Below, in pieces: positions 8,901 to 16,528 of a stretch of 64,000 nt of DNA. The notes under the pieces were generated by a model. That model did no database searches and had not been told where the DNA came from. It was given only the letters and a program-made list of their open reading frames with translations. The position numbers and the translations under genes are program-made. Source of the DNA: Marivivens aquimaris (GTDB lineage: Bacteria; Pseudomonadota; Alphaproteobacteria; Rhodobacterales; Rhodobacteraceae); the NCBI RefSeq assembly GCF_015220045.1, contig NZ_JADBGB010000001.1, positions 1,021,001 through 1,085,000 of the forward strand, given 5' to 3'. Numbering within the stretch: the stretch's first letter is position 1; every line of letters begins with the position of its first letter.

Positions 8901-10745
8901 TTACTGGAATTGGGTCAGGACAGCGCTGACAGCCGCGTCGTTGATGTCGACCTCGGTTTTGGCTTCGAGCTCGCGCAGGGTGATGAGGAAGATATCCTCG
9001 GCCAAGCCGTTGGCGGCGCGCTCGGCTTCGGTCGTCATCAGCGCTTCGGTGTCGGCATTGCCTTGCTCGGGCGCTTTTTCCTCGTCCACGCGGGCGATCA
9101 CAGCGCCGTCTGCGTAGGGCACAGCGAAGGCCTCACCGATGTTGGTCGCGAAGACCTCTTGGACAAAGCCCTGCGGGGTGCGGTCGATGAAGGTGCGGCG
9201 GGTCACGTTGTCGTCCTGCTGCGGCGAGAGGCCGAGCTCTTCGAACGATGCGCCGTTTGCCAGCTCGCCGGTCAGCTCGCGGCCTTTTTCGACGATGGCG
9301 TTGCGGGTGGCGTCGGCCATCCATGCGGCTTCGACCTCGGCGCGGGCTTCATCCAGCGGGATGACTTCCGGCTCGCGTACTTCGGTGATTTCCATGGCAA
9401 AGAGGCCGCCGTCTTCGAGCGCGATGACCTCGGGGTAGTCGCCGATTTCGCCGTTCGCCGCAGCTTCGCGGAATTCAGGGTAGGCGGCCATGCCGTCGGT
9501 GTCCTCGGCGGTCCATTCGACGGTCGAAACGGTAATGTCGGTGCTATCCGGCAGGTCCTGCAGCGCAACGCCGCCAGCCAGTTCGTCGGTGATGAGTTCG
9601 GCCTGTTCAGCGATCTGGCGGCGGGCTTGGGTCAGCGCCTGTTCGTTGCGCAGCTCCTCGCGGGCCTCTTCGAACGGCACGGAGTCCGCGGCAAGAACGG
9701 CGTTCATGCGGAACAGGGCGGGACCGACGAGCGTGTCGATCGGGCCGACCACCTCACCGGTTTCGGCAGCAAAGACAGCGTCGCCCGCGTTGCTGAGGTC
9801 GCGCTTGGACACGTCGCCGAGGTCGATATCGTCCAGCGTCAGACCGCGTTCGGTGACAATGGCGTCAAAGGTGGTCTCGCCCGCGTCGATCGCGGCTTTG
9901 GCTTCTTCAGCAGCGGCCTGATCGGCGAACGGCAGACGCTCGACGAGGCGGCGCTCTTCGGTGTTGTAGACGTCGAAACGCTGGTCGTAGAGCGCGCGCA
10001 GGGTCTCGTCATCGAAATCGAGGCTTTCCGCGATGTCCGACGGCAGGAGCGACGCGACGGTGATGACCTTGGTTTCGGGACGAGTAAAGTCGGCGGCGTG
10101 CGCTTCGTGGTAGGCGGCCAGCTCTTCGTCGGTCGGTGCGGCGACCGGCTCCGTCAGGATGCTTTCGTCGAGCGAGGCCCAAGTGATGTCGCGGCGGGTC
10201 GCGAGGTATTCGGCGCGCACTTCGGCAAAATTGGTGGCCGGCTCGATGCCCGTCACCAGACCAAGCTGGAGGAGGGTGCCTGCAACTTCGTCACGGACTT
10301 TGTCCTCGTAGCGGGCTTCGCGGGTGCCCATCTGGCTAACCACGTTGCGATAGGTGTCGCGGTCGAACTGGCCGGTCAGGCGGCTCTGGAACAGCGGGTT
10401 GGCCTGAACGCTCTCGCGCACGGCGTCGTCACCGGCAGAGATGCCCAGATCGGCAGCAGCGTTTTCCATGATCCGGCGGTTGAGCATACCGCTCAACACG
10501 TCCTGCGGAATGCCCGATGCCTGCATCTGCGCCATGCTGATCGGCGTCTGGTACTGGGCGCTCAGGCTCTGGCGGGCCTGATCCAGTTCGAGACCGAATT
10601 CCTGCGTGGTAATTTCCTTGTCACCGACAGACGCGAGCGTGTTGTTGGAGAGGGAGAGGTTGGTGCTGCCAAATCCGAGCAAGCTGACCACGACCACACC
10701 CAGAACAATGTAGACGCCAATGCTCGATTTCTTCTTCGTCGCCAC
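8901..10745 (-). CDS. ppiD: PpiD-like periplasmic folding factor (SurA N-terminal domain protein)
   Basis: The 614-residue protein has a single N-terminal membrane anchor (about residues 8-27), a SurA_N-like chaperone region (QEFGLELDQARQ through LLQLGLVTG, residues 45-175), a parvulin-like middle region (about 230-360) and a second helical region to the C-terminus. PpiD-type proteins sit at the inner membrane and help exported outer-membrane proteins to fold. The parvulin region is divergent and its prolyl isomerase activity cannot be assumed. The gene lies 15 bases upstream of trpE on the same strand. Confidence 0.82.
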   Translation of the reverse strand: MATKKKSSIGVYIVLGVVVVSLLGFGSTNLSLSNNTLASVGDKEITTQEFGLELDQARQSLSAQYQTPISMAQMQASGIPQDVLSGMLNRRIMENAAADLGISAGDDAVRESVQANPLFQSRLTGQFDRDTYRNVVSQMGTREARYEDKVRDEVAGTLLQLGLVTGIEPATNFAEVRAEYLATRRDITWASLDESILTEPVAAPTDEELAAYHEAHAADFTRPETKVITVASLLPSDIAESLDFDDETLRALYDQRFDVYNTEERRLVERLPFADQAAAEEAKAAIDAGETTFDAIVTERGLTLDDIDLGDVSKRDLSNAGDAVFAAETGEVVGPIDTLVGPALFRMNAVLAADSVPFEEAREELRNEQALTQARRQIAEQAELITDELAGGVALQDLPDSTDITVSTVEWTAEDTDGMAAYPEFREAAANGEIGDYPEVIALEDGGLFAMEITEVREPEVIPLDEARAEVEAAWMADATRNAIVEKGRELTGELANGASFEELGLSPQQDDNVTRRTFIDRTPQGFVQEVFATNIGEAFAVPYADGAVIARVDEEKAPEQGNADTEALMTTEAERAANGLAEDIFLITLRELEAKTEVDINDAAVSAVLTQFQ

Positions 10746-10829
10746 TTTCGGCTCCTCCCGTCGGTACGTACTGCCGGATCAATTATAACGGCCCGCAACT
10801 CAATAACAGGCCAGATGCGGGGCGCAAGA

Positions 10830-12008
10830 TCAGAGAGCGACCTGCTCCAAACGATCAAACAATGTGTTGATGCCCGCGCGGTCCACATTGGCGAATGCAA
10901 TGCGGAGCTGGCGTTTACCTGCCGCGTTGTCGTTCGGCATGAACATTGTTCCCGGAAGCAGCAGAACGCCCGCCTCAGTCACGAGTTTCTTGGCGACTTC
11001 ATCGGACGGCAGATCGAAGGGGTGTTCGACATAGGCAAAGTAGGCACCGCAGCCGAGCAGCTTCCAGCCCTTGTCCGCGAGGCGGTGGAAGCCTTCGTTG
11101 ATCGCAGCGCGGCGGTCGAGGATCTCGGCCCGCTCACCCGCCAGCCACTGCGACAGGTTCTGCATCCCCCAGAGCGCGGCCTTCTGGCCGATCTGGTTCG
11201 GGCAGATTGCAACGGTGTCGAGATACTTTTCGACCTCGGCAAGGATCGGCGTTGATGCGCAGACGGCACCGACGCGGTGGCCCGTGAGGCGGTAGGCTTT
11301 GGAAAACGAATAGAGCTGGATGAACGTCTCTTCCCAGTTCTCACGGGTGAAGAGGTCATGGGGCGCGCCGTCCCGCGCATCGAAATCGCGGTAGGTTTCG
11401 TCCACGATCAGCTTGATGCCTTTGGATTGGCAGAGATCATAGAACGCAGCGAGGGTTTCGGCGGGATACTCGACACCGCCGGGATTGTTCGGGCTGACAA
11501 GGACGATGGCCTGCGTGCGTTCGGTGATGAGCGCGGCGGCGTCTTCGGCGTGCGGGATCAGACCTTCGCGCGGCGTGAGCGGCACGGTTTTGACGTCTGC
11601 CATGTCCAGCCACATGCGGTGGTTGAAGTAGTAGGGGACGGGCAGAATGACTTCGTCACCTTCGGTGCAGAGCGCGGTGGTGACAGCCGTAAACGCTTGG
11701 TTGCAGCCAGAGGTGATGGCGACCTGATCCGCGGCGAGAGTGCCGCCATAGGACGCGGTCCACTGCTTTGCGATCTCTGCGCGGAGTTCCGGCAGACCCA
11801 GAACCGGACCGTAGAGGTGCGAGGAGGCGTCGTTCACCACCATGTCGGCCATTGCGCGCAGCATCGGCTCCGGCGGAGTGTCGACGGGTGCGGCCTGACT
11901 GACGTTGATGAGCGGGCGGTCTTCGGGGAACGTGACGCCCTCGATCCAGCGGCGTGCCTCCATCACCGGCGGGGCGAAGGTGGTCTGGGTGCGGGAGAGG
12001 TGCGTCAT
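10830..12008 (-). CDS. Class I/II PLP-dependent aminotransferase
   Basis: The 392-residue protein is a fold-type I aminotransferase. The pyridoxal phosphate lysine lies in LYSFSKAYRLTGHRVG near residue 238, with SPNNPGG around 170, DETYRDF around 205 and the C-terminal LRIAFANVD containing the substrate-carboxylate arginine. These features match aspartate/aromatic-type transaminases, but the substrate cannot be read from the sequence. It is a stand-alone gene, with 84 bases to ppiD and a repeat upstream. Confidence 0.85.
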   Translation of the reverse strand: MTHLSRTQTTFAPPVMEARRWIEGVTFPEDRPLINVSQAAPVDTPPEPMLRAMADMVVNDASSHLYGPVLGLPELRAEIAKQWTASYGGTLAADQVAITSGCNQAFTAVTTALCTEGDEVILPVPYYFNHRMWLDMADVKTVPLTPREGLIPHAEDAAALITERTQAIVLVSPNNPGGVEYPAETLAAFYDLCQSKGIKLIVDETYRDFDARDGAPHDLFTRENWEETFIQLYSFSKAYRLTGHRVGAVCASTPILAEVEKYLDTVAICPNQIGQKAALWGMQNLSQWLAGERAEILDRRAAINEGFHRLADKGWKLLGCGAYFAYVEHPFDLPSDEVAKKLVTEAGVLLLPGTMFMPNDNAAGKRQLRIAFANVDRAGINTLFDRLEQVAL

Positions 12009-12060
12009 GTTCGGTATCCCAAGGAGCGCCTGCGGCGCGAGGTTATATCTCGTCCTCGGC

Positions 12061-12114
12061 CGCTGGCCTCGCCCTCGGGCTGCCTCCGGCGGAGGTATTT
12101 TCCGTCAGAATGAA
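12061..12114 (-). repeat. 3'-end palindromic repeat, copy B (divergent)
   Basis: Read on the reverse strand, 12114-12091 gives TTCATTCTGACGGAAAATACC followed by TCCG, which matches the conserved left part of copies A, C and D. The GGGGGCAGAGCCCCC palindrome is replaced by other GC-rich sequence with short inverted repeats. It lies just after the gpt stop codon, again at a gene 3' end. Confidence 0.55.
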
Positions 12115-12120
12115 GGAGGT

Positions 12121-12633
12121 TCAGTCCTTACCGCGGAACGGCTGGACGTATTGCAGCGCCATGTCCCACGGGAAGAAGATCCATGTGTCCTGGCTGACTT
12201 CGGTAACGAAGGTGTCGACCTGCGGGCGGCCTTTGGGCTTGGCGTAGACAGTCGCGAAGTGGGCGTTGGGGTACATCTCGCGCACCAGTTCCAGCGTTTT
12301 GCCCGAGTCGACGAGGTCGTCGATCACGAGGATGCCGTGGCCGTCACCTGTGATTTCGGCGTCGGGAGCCTTCAGCACTTTTGCCGATGTCTGGCTCTGG
12401 TGGTCGTAGGATTTGACGCTGATGGTATCGACGGTGCGCACATCGAGTTCGCGGGCGATAATCATTGCCGGTGCCATGCCGCCGCGGGTGATCGCGATCA
12501 CGGCTTTCCATGCGCCGCCTTCCAGCGGGCCGTGGCCGTCAAGGCGCCACGCAAGCGCGCGGCTGTCACGGTGGAGTTGGTCCCAGCTGACGTGGAAGCC
12601 TTTTTCGTAGGGGAGGCGATCCGTTTGCGGCAT
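12121..12633 (-). CDS. gpt: Xanthine/guanine phosphoribosyltransferase
   Basis: This enzyme salvages xanthine and guanine by joining them to PRPP. The 170-residue protein starts [13 protein letters not shown] and contains the PRPP motif [15 protein letters not shown] near residue 105, the ITRGGMAPA loop and the C-terminal [10 protein letters not shown] longer frame runs upstream, but the start at 12633 matches family length, lies 14 bases after the LysE-type gene and has AAGGA upstream. It probably forms a transcription unit with that exporter gene. Confidence 0.88.
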   Translation of the reverse strand: MPQTDRLPYEKGFHVSWDQLHRDSRALAWRLDGHGPLEGGAWKAVIAITRGGMAPAMIIARELDVRTVDTISVKSYDHQSQTSAKVLKAPDAEITGDGHGILVIDDLVDSGKTLELVREMYPNAHFATVYAKPKGRPQVDTFVTEVSQDTWIFFPWDMALQYVQPFRGKD

Positions 12634-12647
12634 CGGATGGAGGTCCT

Positions 12648-13259
12648 TCAGGTAAGGGCGACTTTGAGGCCCAAAAGCACGAGCAGACCGCCGAATGTGC
12701 GGTCGACGCCAGCCTTGAGTCGCAGATAGGCATTTCGTGCGCGTGGCATAGAGAACACGCGCGCGACGACGATATACCAGAGTGTTTCGTTGGCGAAAAC
12801 CGCCGCAAGGATCGCAAGACGCCACGGCAAGGGGGTGTCATGCGGCACGAGGCCTACGAAAACCGCGCCGAAGAAAATGGCGGGCTTCGGGTTCGATGCG
12901 AAGGTCAGGAAACCGTAGCGGATCGCCGAAAGCGCGGAGCGCGGGGCGGTATCGGTGTTCTGGGGCAGGGGCTCTTTGGCGTGTTTCCACATCTGGAAGG
13001 CAATCCAGAACAGGAACAGCGCGCCAACGATTTTCAGGCCCAGAAACAGCGCGGGCACCAGTTCAAACAGGATGGCGAGGCCGGCCATGGCCGCGCCCGC
13101 CCACAGAACAGCGCCCAGTCCGAAGCCCAAGGCCAGCGCCGAAGCCACACGGAAACCGTCGGAGGCGGCGGTGCGGACGGCGACGACAAAGCTCGGACCG
13201 GGGGAGATCGCCGCCGCGAGGTGGATCAGAACGATCGAGATGAACGCGGCGGTGGTCAT
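12648..13259 (-). CDS. LysE/RhtB family amino acid exporter
   Basis: The 203-residue protein is almost entirely hydrophobic, with about six membrane segments. It has the family signature near the N-terminus ([14 protein letters not shown]) and [15 protein letters not shown] near residue 120. LysE/RhtB proteins export amino acids or their analogues; the substrate here is unknown. It begins three bases after the fabI stop codon and is followed closely by gpt, so fabI, this gene and gpt may share a transcript. Confidence 0.88.
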   Translation of the reverse strand: MTTAAFISIVLIHLAAAISPGPSFVVAVRTAASDGFRVASALALGFGLGAVLWAGAAMAGLAILFELVPALFLGLKIVGALFLFWIAFQMWKHAKEPLPQNTDTAPRSALSAIRYGFLTFASNPKPAIFFGAVFVGLVPHDTPLPWRLAILAAVFANETLWYIVVARVFSMPRARNAYLRLKAGVDRTFGGLLVLLGLKVALT

Positions 13260-13262
13260 CGC

Positions 13263-14069
13263 TTATTCCTTGTTCATGTCCGGCGCGTCGACGGCCTTCA
13301 TGCCGACAACGTGGTAGCCAGCGTCGACGTGGTGGGTTTCGCCGGTGACGCCCGTCGAAAGGTCCGACAGCAGGTAGAGCGCGGAGCCGCCAACTTCGTC
13401 GATCGACACGTTCTTGCGGAGCGGCGAGTTGTACTCGTTCCACTTCAGAATATAGCGGAAGTCGCCGATGCCCGACGCGGCGAGGGTCTTGATCGGACCG
13501 GCCGAGATCGCGTTGACGCGGATGTTGTCCTTGCCGAGGTCTTCGGCGAGGTAGCGGACCGATGCTTCCAGAGCGGCTTTGGCGACGCCCATGACGTTAT
13601 AGTGGGGCATCACGCGTTCGGCGCCGTAATAGGTCAGCGTCAGGCACGAGCCGCCTTCGGTCATCATCTTGGCCGCGCGCTGGGTGACGGCGGTGAACGA
13701 GTAGACCGAGATGTCCATGGTGGTCAGGAAGTTCTGGCGGGTGGTGTCGACGTAGCGACCGCGCAGTTCGTTCTTGTCCGAAAAACCGATGGCGTGGACG
13801 ATGAAGTCCAGCTTGCCCCATTTGGCTTCAAGCTCGCTGAAGAGGGTATCGACCGAATCCATGTCCGAGACGTCGCAAGGCAGAACGAGATCCGAGCCGA
13901 GTTGCGCGGCCAGCGGGCCAACGCGCTTGAGCAGGGCATCGCCCTGATAGGAGAACGCCAGCTCGGCGCCTGCATCGGCGAGCGCCTTGGCGATACCCCA
14001 TGCAATCGATTTGTCATTGGCAAGGCCCATGATGAGCCCGCGCTTGCCCTGCATCAGTTGTGACGACAT
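13263..14069 (-). CDS. fabI: Enoyl-[acyl-carrier-protein] reductase FabI
   Basis: FabI reduces the enoyl-ACP double bond with NADH in the last step of each fatty acid elongation round. The 268-residue short-chain reductase has [13 protein letters not shown] for cofactor binding, and the tyrosine and lysine of the FabI triad ([19 protein letters not shown]). It diverges from pdxH over a 139-base spacer that must hold both promoters. It is the typical triclosan-target type of reductase. Confidence 0.95.
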   Translation of the reverse strand: MSSQLMQGKRGLIMGLANDKSIAWGIAKALADAGAELAFSYQGDALLKRVGPLAAQLGSDLVLPCDVSDMDSVDTLFSELEAKWGKLDFIVHAIGFSDKNELRGRYVDTTRQNFLTTMDISVYSFTAVTQRAAKMMTEGGSCLTLTYYGAERVMPHYNVMGVAKAALEASVRYLAEDLGKDNIRVNAISAGPIKTLAASGIGDFRYILKWNEYNSPLRKNVSIDEVGGSALYLLSDLSTGVTGETHHVDAGYHVVGMKAVDAPDMNKE

Positions 14070-14208
14070 ATGTTCCTCTTGCCTCCGAGGCTTAGTTTCG
14101 TTTCGGTGTAGGCGATTGGCCGAAGCTCATCAAGTGCGCCCGCGACGCAACGTCACTATTGAAGGCGCACAACTTGAAGTTAAGTGCCGCGCGTTTGGAG
14201 AAGAAAAC

Positions 14209-14814
14209 ATGAGCGACAGAAGCGGAATATTTGCCGGAAACGATCCTTTCGTGATCGCGAAGGTTTGGCTGCAAGAGGCCGAAGGATCGGAACTCAACGA
14301 TCCGAACGCTATCGCTTTGTCCACCGTGGATGCGGACGGGATGCCGAATGCACGGATGGTTCTGCTGAAAGACATCGAAGCGGACGCTTTCGTTTTCTAC
14401 ACCAACTACGGCAGCCGCAAAGCGCAGGAAGTCGAGCAGGCCGGAAAGGCTGCCTTCGTCATGCACTGGAAGTCGCTCCGCCGTCAGGTGCGCGTGCGCG
14501 GCATCGTGGAAAAAGAAGACGGGCCACAGGCCGACGACTACTACAACTCGCGCTCGCTCAAGAGCCGTCTGGGGGCATGGGCGTCCAAACAGTCCCAGCC
14601 GCTCGATAGCCGCGGCACGCTCATGGCCGAGGTTGCGACGGTGACGGCGCGCGAGGGAATCAACCCAAAACGTCCTCCGTTCTGGGGTGGGTTCCGAATT
14701 AGACCGCTGGAAATCGAATTCTGGGCTGATGGCGCCTTCCGGTTGCACGACCGGTTCCGATGGTCCCGTTCGGATATACGGGAGGAGTGGAAAATTGACC
14801 GTCTGTACCCGTGA
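14209..14814 (+). CDS. pdxH: Pyridoxamine 5'-phosphate oxidase
   Basis: PdxH oxidises pyridoxine or pyridoxamine phosphate to pyridoxal phosphate using FMN. The 201-residue protein carries [37 protein letters not shown] and the C-terminal signature ending WKIDRLYP. The start at 14209 is supported by GGAGAAG eight bases upstream; the open frame extends further back without a ribosome site. No obvious terminator follows before the cold-shock gene. Confidence 0.95.
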   Translation: MSDRSGIFAGNDPFVIAKVWLQEAEGSELNDPNAIALSTVDADGMPNARMVLLKDIEADAFVFYTNYGSRKAQEVEQAGKAAFVMHWKSLRRQVRVRGIVEKEDGPQADDYYNSRSLKSRLGAWASKQSQPLDSRGTLMAEVATVTAREGINPKRPPFWGGFRIRPLEIEFWADGAFRLHDRFRWSRSDIREEWKIDRLYP

Positions 14815-14927
14815 ATTCCACGCTTCGTGAATGTAATATCCCAAGTTTAAGCTTGTTTTATCATCGAAAAACAGGTCTGTTGGGTAACTAGAAACTTCGG
14901 CCGGATGGGGGTCGAGGCGGGAATATA

Positions 14928-15467
14928 ATGAATAAGATGACTGACGAAATACTGACCGGACGCACCCTTACCGGGCGCGTCAAGTGGTTCGATCCTGCCA
15001 AGGGTTATGGCTTTGTCATAACAGACCTCGGCGGACCGGATATCCTTCTGCACGCGAATGTCTTACGTAACTTCGGACAAAGCTCCGTGGCCGACGGCTC
15101 GCGTATTGAACTTGTAACTCAGGAAACCGACCGCGGTATCCAAGCTGTCGAGATCCTCGCGATCGAGCCTCCGGAAAATCCGGGCGCTGGCAGCACGCTG
15201 ACCGATCTGGTGGAAATCGACGAGGCTGTCCTTGCCGATACCGAGATCGAACCGGCCCGCGTGAAGTGGTTCGACAAAGCCAAGGGTTTTGGGTTTGCAA
15301 ATGCCTTCGGATCGCCCGAAGATGTGTTTCTGCACATCGAAGTGCTGCGCCGTTCGGGTCTTGCCGATCTTCAACCGGGTGAGGCTATCGGCCTGCGCAG
15401 CATAGATGGCAAGCGTGGCAAGATGGCTGTCGAGGTACTGGTTTGGGAAAGCGCAATACAACGCTGA
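14928..15467 (+). CDS. Double cold-shock-domain protein
   Basis: The 179-residue protein holds two cold-shock domains. The first (about residues 12-78) has GRVKWFDPAKGYGFV, and the second (about 108-175) has ARVKWFDKAKGFGFAN followed by DVFLHIEVL. These contain the RNP1-type aromatic motif that binds single-stranded nucleic acid, although the second copy is less canonical. Such proteins act as RNA chaperones. GAGGCGGGA precedes the ATG. The 113-base leader is AT-rich but I see no defined thermosensor. Its end overlaps the next gene by 25 bases. Confidence 0.9.
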   Translation: MNKMTDEILTGRTLTGRVKWFDPAKGYGFVITDLGGPDILLHANVLRNFGQSSVADGSRIELVTQETDRGIQAVEILAIEPPENPGAGSTLTDLVEIDEAVLADTEIEPARVKWFDKAKGFGFANAFGSPEDVFLHIEVLRRSGLADLQPGEAIGLRSIDGKRGKMAVEVLVWESAIQR

Positions 15468-15934
15468 GTTCTTTCATTGCGGCGACAGTCGCGGTTCTTG
15501 GTTTCACTCACCCTGTTTCCGCACAAGTCAGCTGCCGTGATGATCTTGTCACTGTTTCGGGCGACTTCGGTGTCGCCCGTTTCACCGTCCAAGTGGCCGA
15601 CGACTATGAAGAGCGGGCGCAGGGACTGATGAACGTACCCTCCATGCCGACCTTGTCGGGCATGCTGTTTGTGTACGACCAGCCGCAGCAGACCGCGTTC
15701 TGGATGCGCAACACGCTTATCTCTCTCGACATGCTGTTTGCGGATGAAACGGGTACGATTACCCGCATCCACGATAAAGCTATTCCGCTCGACGAAACAC
15801 CGATCCCTGGCGGGGATGACATCCAGTACGTGCTGGAGATCAACGGCGGCCTTGCCGCGCGCCTCGGAATCGAGGAAGGCGACGTCATGCAGCATCCGTC
15901 GATGGGCGAGAACGCGGCAAAACCCTGTCAGTGA
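15443..15934 (+). CDS. Exported DUF192 family protein
   Basis: The 163-residue protein has a signal peptide (SSFIAATVAVLG, ending in VSAQ near residue 28) and then a DUF192 domain with QGLMNVP, MLFVYDQPQQTAFWMRNTLISLDMLF and VLEINGG. DUF192 proteins are small secreted beta-rich proteins of unknown biochemical role. The start is TTG at 15443, overlapping the cold-shock gene by 25 bases and preceded by GAGG; another start slightly downstream is possible. Translational coupling to the cold-shock gene is likely. Confidence 0.82.
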   Translation: MGKRNTTLSSFIAATVAVLGFTHPVSAQVSCRDDLVTVSGDFGVARFTVQVADDYEERAQGLMNVPSMPTLSGMLFVYDQPQQTAFWMRNTLISLDMLFADETGTITRIHDKAIPLDETPIPGGDDIQYVLEINGGLAARLGIEEGDVMQHPSMGENAAKPCQ

Positions 15935-15982
15935 CTTTTTGATCTTTTCTTTCCGGATCAGTCACTTTAAACGGGCGCCAGT

Positions 15983-16059
15983 CGGGGCGTAGCGCAGCCT
16001 GGTAGCGCGACGGTTTTGGGTACCGTAGGCCGCAAGTTCGAATCTTGCCGTCCCGACCA
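15983..16059 (+). tRNA. tRNA-Pro (anticodon UGG)
   Basis: The 77-base gene folds as a cloverleaf. The acceptor strands CGGGGCG and CGTCCCG pair with one G-U, the D arm is AGCGCAGCCTGGTAGCGC, and the anticodon stem ACGGT/ACCGT encloses the loop TTTGGGT with anticodon TGG at 16017-16019. GTTCGAATC is the T loop region, and CCA is encoded at the 3' end. Confidence 0.97.
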
Positions 16060-16261
16060 CTTCCTCCTCACAACAGAATCATCTGATGAATCGCAGGCGG
16101 GAACTTTGGTTCTCACGGCGCCGTGATTTTGTGCGTTTGCCCAAAAATGGTGAACATGTATCCGAACGGATAGGGTCGAGATTACCGTCAGGATTAAGGT
16201 CTCGTTAACTCTCTGTGGATGAAACAGTGGGTGAATCGGGCAATTGGTGCGGTTCCCCGCC

Positions 16262-16307
16262 GGTCAACAGTTTTTATCCTTCATTTAGATTAAAAACCCC
16301 GTTGACC
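16262..16307. repeat. Two-part inverted repeat in the nrdJ leader
   Basis: GGTCAAC (16262-16268) plus GTTTTTA (16270-16276) are mirrored by TAAAAAC (16291-16297) plus GTTGACC (16301-16307). This gives 14 paired bases with a small asymmetric internal loop and a 14-base AT-rich hairpin loop. It lies in the 469-base gene-free region before nrdJ. There is no T-run after it, so it is not an ordinary terminator. Confidence 0.5.
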
Positions 16308-16365
16308 CCCTAAACCTAGTTTTGCCAATTTGCGTGCATCGGCGACGTCTCACCAGATGTAGTGC
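16307..16365. promoter_or_regulatory. Candidate NrdR boxes upstream of nrdJ
   Basis: Two sites resemble the 16-base NrdR palindrome (aCaCwAtATaTwGtgt). The site at 16350-16365 reads CACTACATCTGGTG in its centre on the reverse strand (11 of 16 positions), and 16307-16322 is a weaker match (10 of 16). Their starts are 43 bases apart, about four helical turns, wider than the usual three. NrdR commonly represses ribonucleotide reductase genes, which makes the location suitable. Confidence 0.3.
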
Positions 16366-16528
16366 CGATCAATCGGTTCAATACAATGCAGCGGCCCTTT
16401 GCGGGCATCATGTTTCGGCTCTCCGAAGCACCGAATGTTGTTTGCCGTTTGGGGGATCGGTCGGGCTGGGTTCGGCTGGAATGGTTATGCGGGGCAGGGA
16501 ACGGCCCCGGAATTTTGGGCAGAACAAG

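Noticed and set aside
7749..11255. Very long open frame on the plus strand (over 1100 codons)
   Set aside because: It lies opposite trpE, ppiD and part of the aminotransferase, all clearly real; GC-rich codon use leaves the antisense frame open. Its translation has no recognisable domain.
16152..16167. GAAC and GAAC repeat upstream of nrdJ as a LexA operator
   Set aside because: The spacing is eight bases, while the two convincing operators in this window both have seven.
16060..16528. Cobalamin riboswitch before the B12-dependent reductase gene
   Set aside because: I see no B12-box-like sequence or the matching multi-stem layout; the large inverted repeat does not fit that class.
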